64,000 nucleotides of DNA from positions 16,383,105-16,447,104 of the forward strand of contig NC_053404.1 of the NCBI RefSeq assembly GCF_016859285.1. The letters run 5' to 3'. A program made the position numbers and the translations under genes. The notes below the pieces were generated by a model that did no database searches, was not told the DNA's origin, and saw only the letters and a list, made by a program, of their open reading frames with translations. Every line of letters starts with the position of its first letter. Positions within the stretch are counted from its first letter, which is position 1. Shown piece after piece: positions 1-10,016 of this stretch. The DNA is from Xiphias gladius (taxonomy: Eukaryota > Chordata > Actinopteri > Istiophoriformes > Xiphiidae).

Positions 1-2158
1 GCAATTGAGCTGTAATAACTATGTAGAGTTGAATGTCAGCAGGAAGAAGAGCATCTCCAGCCCAGTTAGTGAAAACCAGTTTTTGTCAGAGGAAGAACAA
101 TGTAGGGAGCTGAGCAACAAAGATACATTGTCTTACACTGCAAATCTGGTCAAGTGTGAGAAGGAAGCAGAGATTCAGAAATCATGTATGGGATTAAATG
201 TCAGTGTTGACGAAAGCACAGGTAACTCAGATGTGGATGAGCGAGCTTCTTCAGAGGAAGAGCAGCCAGAGGTTGTATGTAAGGAACTACAGGAAACTGA
301 GGAAAGTTTGTCTGGCCCTGAGGAAGACAAGGAGAGCATTGAGGAGGAGGAGCACCTTGATAATCTGCCAGATCACGGGGAAAAGATCAAAACATGTAAA
401 AAATTAAAGGCTTTGATAGAAGAGACAGAGGAGGACAAGGTTAGTTCAGATGATGAGGACAACCATACTGACAAAGAAATAATTTGTGATACAAAATGTC
501 AGAATAATGTACACAGAGATCTAATCAATTTGATAGAAAATCAGGAATCATACATCAAAAAGGATAACAGAAGCTTGATAGAGTCTGACAGTTTAGAAAA
601 GCCTTACAGATCTGATGCAGATGAGGACAGCTGGAATGTCCACAGCTGCTGTGAAGAGCAGGTAGAGGTTGAGCAGCCTAAGATTGCAGATGAGCAAATC
701 ATTAGCTCAATTGAAGAAGAATTAAGCTACTATGAGAAAGAGTCCAGCTCAGAGGAGGAACAAGCCAATATGGACAGATACATAGGGGAGAGCTGTACAG
801 AATATCAGGACGTTCCTGCTTTGGCAACACAGTTGGAAGTCACAAAATGTGAAAATGTGGAAAAAGTCAAACATCAATCTGAAGAAATAATATCCCAGTC
901 TGTCGCAAAGAGGGTAAACCTTCTGGAAAAGCAAGTTGTGGACACAGAGGAGAGAAAAAATGTTATGGAACGTCCTGTGAGCAAACATTTTTCTCAAAGA
1001 AATGCCCACCTGGAGTCAGATGTTGAGGATTCATCCTCTGAATCTCCTGGCTCCTCTCAGTCAGCTCTCTGTGCCCGATCAGCTCCTCAGTCGTCATTAT
1101 CTTTCAGCTACGATTCCAGTGGAGTTACTACCACAGAGCCTGAAGGCAACAGGGTCAGATCCATCAGGGAAATGTTCTTAGCAAAGAGTGCCAAGGACAT
1201 TCAGCATGGACATAGACGTTTCTCGAGCTCAAACGCGTCAGAGCTATCCGAGTTAAGAGCAGAGACCTCAGCTAGCAGAGGTTATCAGTCTCAGACTTCA
1301 AGTGAGCATTCCAGTGGTGAAGATGATTCAGCACGGAAATCAATCACCAAAGGTTTTGTGAAGAGAACAATCGAAAGGCTTTATGGCAAGAAAGATGCTA
1401 ATCCTGATGAGGAAGCAGGTGAAAAACCCCCATCTGCACCAATTCAGAAAAAGAAAGAACATTCAAGCATTTTATCTCCCTTCCACATAGCACAATCCAA
1501 AGCAATGTCTGAGCTGTCTTACTTCAATTCCACTAATGCACTGGACACCTTAAGTGAAGCAACAAGATGCATTGCTTTCAATGCACAGGTTGGGCCTGGA
1601 GACAATGTTCCTATTGATAATGGACAATGGCTCTTTAGAGAGAACACACCGATTAGAAAATCTGTTTCAGACCCAGTGAGAATAAACAAAGCCTGCGAAG
1701 ACTCTCCTCTGGGCGAGGGAAAGTGTGAGGATACAGAACAGAACACCCCGTATTCACTTTTCAGTACAAAGTCTGAACTGGAAGACAAGACAAAGTCACT
1801 TTCAAGAAAGTGCACCTACTTTTCTTTGCCCCACGCTAGTGACTCAGATGTATGTCAGGATGACCTGAGCACAGTGAGCAAGAGTAACCCGAATGGTGAC
1901 AGCATCACAGACACAAAGGACAATTCAGAGGACACCAAAGTATGGGCAGAGAGGAACGGCACGCTGCCCGCAGTTGGTGTTATTGATTTTAAGATGATGG
2001 ATAACAAAGTGCACCCACTGATAGAGGTTCCATCTGATGGTGAGGTTGTAGTCATGCAGCCTGGGAAAGGTCATGGTGTTATGAACAGGAGGCTTCAGGA
2101 GCCTGATATGTTGGACTTACTGTACAATTTTTGTGGTCAGCACTGTCCAATCCTGTAA
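1..2158 (+). CDS. Last coding exon of a large acidic RP1/RP1L1-like protein (5' truncated by window)
   Basis: One reading frame is open from the left edge (first full codon at base 2) to TAA at 2156-2158, about 718 codons. No methionine near the edge looks like a start, so the exon continues leftwards. The first 350 residues are very acidic, with recurring SEEEQ-type clusters (near residues 28, 84 and 250). A second half is richer in Ser and basic residues, with segments such as RSIREMFLAKSAKDIQ, GYQSQTSSEHSSGEDD and KSITKGFVKRTIERLYGKK, and the terminus is LLYNFCGQHCPIL. This resembles, from memory, the C-terminal exon of retinitis pigmentosa 1 (RP1/RP1L1) proteins, which bind photoreceptor axonemal microtubules through N-terminal doublecortin domains. 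Those domains are outside the window, so the name is tentative. That this is the last exon of a long disordered protein is much surer. It faces ESCO1 tail to tail. Confidence 0.6.
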   Translation, partial: QLSCNNYVELNVSRKKSISSPVSENQFLSEEEQCRELSNKDTLSYTANLVKCEKEAEIQKSCMGLNVSVDESTGNSDVDERASSEEEQPEVVCKELQETEESLSGPEEDKESIEEEEHLDNLPDHGEKIKTCKKLKALIEETEEDKVSSDDEDNHTDKEIICDTKCQNNVHRDLINLIENQESYIKKDNRSLIESDSLEKPYRSDADEDSWNVHSCCEEQVEVEQPKIADEQIISSIEEELSYYEKESSSEEEQANMDRYIGESCTEYQDVPALATQLEVTKCENVEKVKHQSEEIISQSVAKRVNLLEKQVVDTEERKNVMERPVSKHFSQRNAHLESDVEDSSSESPGSSQSALCARSAPQSSLSFSYDSSGVTTTEPEGNRVRSIREMFLAKSAKDIQHGHRRFSSSNASELSELRAETSASRGYQSQTSSEHSSGEDDSARKSITKGFVKRTIERLYGKKDANPDEEAGEKPPSAPIQKKKEHSSILSPFHIAQSKAMSELSYFNSTNALDTLSEATRCIAFNAQVGPGDNVPIDNGQWLFRENTPIRKSVSDPVRINKACEDSPLGEGKCEDTEQNTPYSLFSTKSELEDKTKSLSRKCTYFSLPHASDSDVCQDDLSTVSKSNPNGDSITDTKDNSEDTKVWAERNGTLPAVGVIDFKMMDNKVHPLIEVPSDGEVVVMQPGKGHGVMNRRLQEPDMLDLLYNFCGQHCPIL

Positions 2159-3015
2159 GGACATTTCTTTCGGTTTTTTAACAGAAATCACACAATCACA
2201 AAACAAGGCCTAGGGACTTGTTCTAAATTAAATCTACATTGTTTGGCTACAGTATACGATCTTATTTTTGGTGCCTACATTTTGATGTTGCCATAGCCTT
2301 GGCATAATACACTATCATATGTCAATTCACTTCAGCTAACTGTCGAATGTGTATCAATTCGTCACAGATACACAAGCCAGTGGCTTAAACTTTACTCAAA
2401 TGTTACCATATATGTGAAGAGCTTGTGATATAATTTGTCAGTTTATTCTCCCTGTTCAGTGTAAAAATAGAAAATGTTTTTTTTAGTATCACCTTGATTT
2501 TGTATTTGCCACGCACACTCCAGGGCAGCTCTTTTCTTCTTACAGGTTGCCTGTCAACAGAACAAGTAGCCAGAGCATTACTCTAATCTTGTTTTAAAAC
2601 TATTAAAACGGATCAAGTCCCCACAGATGTCAGGCAACAAAGCCGTGCTGCACCGAGTGAATGGGTCAGTTGGTGGTCACAGCTCAGGTTTGGCCCAGAG
2701 ATCAGGTCAAAATGGTGCTGTGTTTTTTTGGGGTTTTTTTTCTTACAGTCAAAAAAGCAACTGAATATGAAACAGATTGTGTTAAGATTGTAGAAATTGT
2801 CAGCAAATACTATGATATTGTTTTGTATATTGGTTATCTAGAGTGTAAATAAGACATTTATCAATTTTCACTAAGTATCTATAGCTCAACACATATTTAC
2901 GATAACGGGACCTTTATAATTAGGATAAATGGTTTTCTTGTTTACGTTGTGGCAGCTGTGACAATTTTGTCTCTCTAAATTGATGTGTAAGAATAAAAGT
3001 GTGTATTTACAACTG
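2159..3015 (+). terminator. 3' UTR and poly(A) signal of the RP1-like gene
   Basis: AT-rich non-coding sequence follows the stop codon. A canonical AATAAA at 2992-2997 is followed by a GT-rich stretch (GTGTATTTAC, then TGTTGGGCTCTC), as expected for a cleavage site near 3010-3020. No splice-site pair or long frame is seen in this stretch. The resulting 3' UTR would be about 0.85 kb. Confidence 0.6.
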
Positions 3016-3760
3016 TTGGGCTCTCTTTGACTTTGTAATGACCTTTTCCTGGACTTAATTCAGTCCCAATCATCTCCATGGATCCTGGATTAGATGAAAC
3101 ATACACTGTGTTTTTAGTCTCACAGAGCAAATCGGGTGATTGCGATGATCGTATTATAAGTAAAAGTCAAAAGGCCAAGGTGAGCGTCGTTTTAAAGATA
3201 CCTTAGGAAGTCCAGCTCAGTTGTTTCTGCTGCTGATCAGTATCAGATCTCCACGGAGGAGCGGGGACCTCTGTTTTCTCACTCTCTGCCTGAGGAAGTA
3301 TCTATGTTGTTCTAAGGTTGTTTTGTTTCTCAGAAGTTGCCATCGAGCTGGCCCGTGTTGTGACAGGAGTGTCGAGGAATGCACTAAGAGGGGAGTGTTT
3401 ACATCTGCAACTACAAAGAGAAAACACGACAATCAGACGATTCCCACAATTTACACTTATCTCAAATATGTATATATGCCATTAATAACTGCAATCTATA
3501 TTTGGTAGTATTATTTGTAAAATTATGGAGATAATGATTAATTCTGCCAGCGTTACATTTTGATGATGATGAGCCAACAGAGTAATGCATGGTAAAATCC
3601 TGTATTTATCACTGACACACAAATGTTTACTGCAACAATGCCCACTAGATGGCATTGGTCTATAGTAAGTTTATCTTTAGTGATAAGGTAAAAGAGTACA
3701 CAGTCACACACTCACCTATAGTTTCTTCCAAGAAACAAACGCACAACAACGTTTTAAATT
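3016..3760. other. Intergenic spacer between two convergent genes
   Basis: No gene is supported here. The short frames between 3217 and 3508 on both strands overlap one another, show no family resemblance and look like chance. The stretch holds one CTCF-like motif (3640-3657), listed separately, and otherwise AT-rich unique sequence. Confidence 0.5.
3640..3657. promoter_or_regulatory. CTCF-like motif between convergent genes
   Basis: GCCCACTAGATGGCATTGG resembles the vertebrate CTCF core (CCASYAGRKGGCRS). It lies between the 3' ends of the RP1-like gene and ESCO1, a plausible place for an insulator. The match is by eye only, and such matches occur by chance in long sequences. Confidence 0.35.
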
Positions 3761-3761
3761 G

Positions 3762-5130
3762 TTTATTATTTAAATAAATATTTACATAACAGCTTCGTAT
3801 AAATCAAATTTCTTTTTCTTACACGACATATCTGTCTAAAAGCAACTGCTTAAACAAGAGGGAAGAAAATAAGGGATGGATTACAATGATATTGTAAATC
3901 TGTGTGTTTAGAGAGGCAGAAGTTCGTCTTAACCACTCATGTTGATCACTGAGCAAATATTCCTGTTTGCAATCATAAAGGCTGAACCCTGGATGACATT
4001 TACCATCACTCAAATACCATTTAGCACCTGAGCCTTAAAATGTTGGCCATCTTCTATTATAAATGTTATTATAGTATGCATAAATCTACATGATAATTTG
4101 ATACACATTTTAATTTGCTGTTACTAAGGAATAGGAAGATGATACTCTACACTAACTCCATAAAATGCCAAATGCTGCTTAGAGGAACATGTGGCAAAAA
4201 AGAAAACAAATCAACATCGTAAGTCACACAATATTCATTCAGGCACAAACAAAGCAACAGACGGCCTTGATGAAATTAAAAGACATCACTCATACAGTAT
4301 AGCTACAATGCCCTGCTAAATGGTGTACAGTATATGGCTCAGCTTGGAAAACTAAACAGTTCAGGTGAGGTGATCTAAGAAAAATGAACACACAATTAAT
4401 GCCCAAGCTACAGTTCTAACCAACATCGCTTCAATCAGATTGTTGAAACGAGTCCCGCCGATAAAAATCACCTGGTTTAGACGATTAGTCCGAAATGTTG
4501 TTGAAATGTCAGAAAACATGAGAGTGAAATCGAGGGGACTGAGTCAACCATAACTGCTCAATGTCCATTGTGCAGTTGTCACCCATTAAGCATTGCAGAT
4601 GTTTAAACACAAGTTGAGACAATGGCAGCATCACTGTTAACTGTCAAGAGATGAACATGAAAAAAACCCTTGATGTACACATAGTTCACTCCATGACACA
4701 GGTGTCAAAAACATCACAACAGAATGAAGACAAACTCTAAATTAACCATTTATTTAATGCAGTCAATTGATCTTTTGCTTCTCAGGGATGAAAAAAAACA
4801 AAAAAACAAATGAAATGGTCTTTGTTGTCTATTGCTGTCAATTCATGCATGTAAACTCTATACTTCTGATAAAACCAATTGTTTGCTTAAAAATGTATAA
4901 AGAAAAATACTCTTTTTTTCAAAATACTATGCAGGGAGGGATTAAAGGGAGAAAATAATATTTTTCAACAACACCTTGTTGTTTTCATCCTGAGATTTAA
5001 ACCAATGAGTATCCTCTAAAGAGTAATTTACATTTTTTTTGTGTGTCTGTCAGACACAGTTTAGTGAGGGCAGGTCCTGTTAGTCAGTGAGCATCTCGGT
5101 TAAATCCATCGTTACCTTTCCTGAAGACTG
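3762..5130 (-). terminator. esco1: ESCO1 3' UTR with alternative poly(A) signals
   Basis: Reading on the minus strand past the ESCO1 stop, the first AATAAA is at 4754-4749 (3' UTR about 0.38 kb) and a second at 3767-3762 (about 1.37 kb). Either or both could be used. The sequence is AT-rich, without credible frames or splice pairs. Confidence 0.45.
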
Positions 5131-7397
5131 TCATACTGTGTCAGTTTTGGGGTTGGATGAGCCTGTTCCACTCACAAAGTTATAAACCAAAAACTGGGAG
5201 GTGCCAAAATAATGTGTAGCAAACAGTTTTCCATCAGGGGTGGGGTCAGAGAAAGCAATCTCATCTTTGCTCAGGTATGAACCGTATATGAAGTTGTTCC
5301 TGTGCAGAAAACCCAAAACAGGAAGCATTAATTACGTTTACCTTGTTCCCAGGTGGTATAATTTCAAATCTGGGCAGTTTGTAGACACACTGACCTGAGG
5401 CACTCGAGCATGCGGGAGGCGATGCCCTGGCGTCTCATCATGTTGACAACCCAGATGCGGCTGATACCACAGATCGCTGGCTCTGGCGTGGTGGAACAAC
5501 ACCAAGCTCTCTGACGTTCAAACATCACCTTCTCTCCCTCTGAACCCTCCGGTATGGGCTCCTCAATCACCCGGTACCCCTGTGAGAAATCATTCACACA
5601 TACATGGACAAGGCTCAGTATTAAAGCTAAACTAATATCTAAGTCTGTTCATTTTAGATGTGTTTTTTTTTTACATCATAAAGACTCATCTGTGCGAACA
5701 CAAGCACATGATTCACGTGATATCAGTAGGCCGCTGTCTCACCTCTTGTATGTGCTCTGCGATTAGGCATCCGGCCACTTTCTTGTCATTGGAGATGAAG
5801 AGGAAGGTTTTGGTCTGAGAGGGACACTTGGTCTCCACCTGCTGGAAGCCGAGGTCATTGTCCACCATCTCCCTGATCTCCTCAACCTGAGGAACAAACA
5901 GTTGCTGTTTAATGAAGGAATAATATGCTGGTGGTGGCTGACTGATGAAGAAATTTTAACTATTTCTGCCAGTTTATGACTCCTTGTCATTAGAATGATG
6001 TCACACACTGTGTGTGTGTGTGTTACACTATATATTTAAACAATCATGTTAGCTGTCTAAAAAAAAAAATCCTGATTCATAATTCTTGTAATATATTATG
6101 TATCATTGTATTTTCCTGTATTGTGATACTACATAAGATATGGTGCCCTCTATATCCTTATGCCATATAGTTTATTTCAGACTGAAAATAATAAGTTCAC
6201 GTTGGTTTAACGATTATACTTTATCCAAGGGAAGATAGCAATCACATTAGATAAAAGACACAAAAGACATTTTTCTATTGAAATGCACACAACTGCCTTA
6301 GCAAGGCCGGCCAGAACAGTGACAGCCATAAAAAAGGCCAGTTTCTGTGAACATACCTTCTTCAGAGCATATTTGGGATCATCTGGCAGGACAAGAATGA
6401 TCTTGCCGTCAGGATACTCTCCCAGAATCCTCTCTTTTTTCCATCCCTTAAAAATGCATGAGAGACAGTATTAAATTGCAATATTTTTATTGCTGTGCTG
6501 AGGCATTCACATCTTTATATGCTATATACAGTAACCACCTGATACTTTTTTTAAATATTACTTCATACATATACTTAATGCTGCAAATGTATTTCATATA
6601 TTTTATCTTTGTCTCAGTTTGTTCACCTGGTATTTAATTTATACATATTTATATGTTACAACATTGTTATCTTCAGTCATATTTAACACTTTTCTTGCTG
6701 TTTATTATTGGTTATCATTTCTGTGCTATATTCATTTACATGCTGCGGCAACAACTCTATTTTCTCAACAGGATCATTTCACCTAATACTGGTAAAATTA
6801 CAGAATTTTGCAAGTGAACATTACTTGTAATAAACATTAGGAATTTCAACTTAATACGGAGCTTTGGACCTTTTATGATGGTGGGGAGTCAGGACCAACC
6901 TGTTGGAAAATATGCTCCAATATTGAACTCCACCTGCTCTTCTGCAAGACGGTTAGGTTTGCTTCCTGTTACTGGTTCACACCAACTTTTCACCCTTAAT
7001 ATACCAGACAGTAGCCCGGCGCTCTTAGTCATTTGGTTACCATCAAAGTATATGTTCTCATGTGTCCAAATGAACATAACTGAACAATGTCTACGCACTC
7101 TAAAGCTCAAATAAACTAATTGAAACATGGTATGAATGTTCTTTCAGTGTATTTAAAAAAAAAAAAGAATGTGGCTATGCTGGTGCTTAGCCCTGATGGG
7201 TGAATTCTGTGGGCCAGTGGGCAAGACAAATGGTATACACGTAATTTACAGAAACTTGCCCTCACCACATATTTGACAGCGCTGATGAACTGATTGTGGA
7301 AAAGCAAATGTTGAGATTCATCCTCAGGGTTGGCAGCAGAGTAGAGCATCCCACACACACTGCAGGCCACTGCTCCAAAATGCTTCTGTCCTGCATC
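5131..7397 (-). CDS. esco1: ESCO1 zinc finger and acetyltransferase exons
   Basis: Five exons hold the conserved catalytic end. Exon 7397-7266 encodes the C2H2 finger (Cys pair in CSVC, His pair in HLLFH) that positions substrate. 6446-6357 encodes [30 protein letters not shown], split here by no indel against the human protein. 5886-5743 encodes [16 protein letters not shown] through [13 protein letters not shown]. 5579-5395 encodes the core with [28 protein letters not shown], where RRQGIA is the acetyl-CoA pyrophosphate loop. 5299-5131 carries the final strands and stop. No catalytic residue looks lost, so the enzyme should be active. Confidence 0.93.
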
Positions 7398-9970
7398 CTA
7401 CGAGACAAAAGACAAAACGGATCCCTCCTTGCATCTACATACACCCTTCAAATATATGCAAGAATATATTCCACTATTCCAAGGGATATCAAATAGTTTA
7501 CATGATCTTAACCTGTATTTTCTATATTTATGTAACTGGTGACCTCTAGCTGAGCAATTTGTGAGTTAACAGACAAATACTGATTAGGCTTTAGGATTCA
7601 GGCTGCACTTGAGTGCCAAAATTTTAAATGATGTAAGAAATTTATCAATCCACTTACAATAATAGTTTGGGTGCCATCTTTGTCAGCCTCCTTTAGTTTC
7701 TTGACTTCTCTTTGCAGACAAGCATCAGAGAGAGGAGTCCCACCATCTTGTGGGCTCGCTGCTCTGCTGTGATACAAAAACATACCCGATTACTTCAAGT
7801 TCCAGTTGCTACTAGAAAAAAAAAAACATCTCAAATGATTTGAGAGAAACTTCTTACTCCTGACAAGGCTTTTCCGATGTTTTCTCAGCTGTCTTGTCTG
7901 TTTTTGTCTTATTCTCTGAAGACAGATCAACATCCGTGACTGTAAGAAAAAGGTTAGATTGGTACAATTTTTTTGGGGGGGGGGGGCAGTTTTTAAAAAA
8001 ATACGCTTTACACTAATATTCTTTCAGTGTCATGTTGTTGTGTAGTAAGTAGCAACTGTGACACAATATAGATTCCATATTCTTCTCGGTAATATCAACA
8101 TTTATATTGTATTATATTCAATTTAAATTACGTTTTACAGACGCAGCATGCTGCTGTTTTTTTTTACTCAGATTTCATAATCCAGTGATAACAGTACAAA
8201 TAATATAAAATGTATAAAATTGTTCAGTAAAAGATATCTTGAGGACAGAATCAGTACTGCATTTAGAAATGCAACAACAACATGAGAAGTTTAAATAAAT
8301 CATGCCACCTGCAAATAAATGCATACCCGTTGGGATTTGTTCACAATGCTGTTTACCATCAGACACTTTCAAGCTCTCTTCAGAGGAAAGGGAAGAGGTG
8401 GGAGTTGATGAAAGTGGATCAGCTGTATCCTAAGTAAAAGGAAGAGAGAACAGAGAAGTGACATCTTCAGTATATTCAGATTTGCTGATTGTGACACACA
8501 CTATAGCGGAATTTATCTCTGAGATACCTTGCATTTGCCTTCTTCCGATGATGGTGGATTTGGGGTTTTCTGAGACATCAAAACAGCACCAGTCTTAGAA
8601 ACATCAGGTTTTGTCTCAGATGTGGTTGAAGCGGCGGGCTGAGATGTTGTTGTAGCATATTGCTTCAACTGAGCTGCACTTCCACTAGCAGTAGGCTTTA
8701 ACTGGGTGGGAGCAGGAGCAGCAGGCTTGTGCTCTCCTGGAGCTGAAACCGTATTCGACTGTGGCGTCGTCAAGACAGGGGACTTTAACACAGCTTTAGC
8801 TGAAGGAACAGGTTTCGATGAAGATGCGGCTGCAGATGTGGCCTTTGACTGGAGGGCTGCTGCAACAGCAGGTTTTGATTGTGGGTTGGTGGAAGTAGCA
8901 GGCTTTATCTGAGCTGTAGCTGCAACAATGGGCTTTGACTGACCTGAGATCTGTCCAGCAGATGTGGTCTGAGCTTTGAGTTTTGCCTGGTTGGCAAGTT
9001 GTGATGAAACCGGGGGTTTTGACTGAACTGCGGGTTTAGATTGAGCTGTGGGCCTTGACTGAGGACTGGGCTTAGTCAGAGCTACTGGTAACGGGTCATC
9101 ATCTAGTTCAAAGTCATCTGGGGAATACTTGGGCCGGGGTCTGTATGGCTTGTACTCAACATCAGGCTTCGGTTTTTGAGTATTAAGTCCATTGGGCATC
9201 GGAGGAGGTACTGCTGGGAGGGTCCTCTTGGCTGCTGATCTGGTCACTTTTGGAGCTGCCCCTGGAGCAGGGGCTGTTTTAGGAATTTGAGCCTTACTTT
9301 GCCTTGTCGTTCTTCGGGTTTCAGTCTTAGGAGGTTCAGTTTTAGAGGCCTCCGTTTTCGTAGGTTCAGTTTTAGTGGGTTCAGATTTGGAGGTTTCTGT
9401 TTTAGTGGGTGCAGATGTGGAGGTTTCTGTCTTTGTGGTTCCTATTTTGATGGGTTCGGCCTTAGGAGTCTCAGCCTTGGGAACTTCCGCCTTGGGCGTA
9501 GCAGGTTTGCTAGTTGTGGCAGGACTTGGGGGAGATGTTTTCGATGGACTTGCTGCGGTTGTGGTCACATGACTCATTGAAAAAGGAGAGGTGGCAGACA
9601 GGGGTGCTTGCCAGTCCACGTCTGAAAACATCTGATTCGCTTGGTCAGACTTAAGTTTCTTGACACGTGCCCAGGACATCTTTTCTCTCTGCAGTTCAAC
9701 CTGTCTTAGTCTTTGATATCTAGTAAGCTTCTTTTTCTCATGGGCTTTCAGTGGTACTGAAATCTGAGTGATGAAGAAACGTCTCTTTGGAGTCTCTGCA
9801 GCAGGCTTGGCCTCAGCTAAATCAGCCGTCGAGGGCTGGGCTGCAGGTGCCTCCGGAGCAGGGGTCACCGAAGCAGAGCACCCTTCTGGTCCAGCGGGAG
9901 TTGCAACATTAATATTATCTGAATCCTGCGTGTTAACAGGTGGACTTTCCTTCTTGCTGGCCTCCCCCTT

Positions 9971-10016
<46 letters not shown>

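Noticed and set aside
3217..3508. Overlapping frames of 71 and 95 codons on both strands
   Set aside because: Mutually overlapping, no relatives recognised, located between two 3' UTRs.
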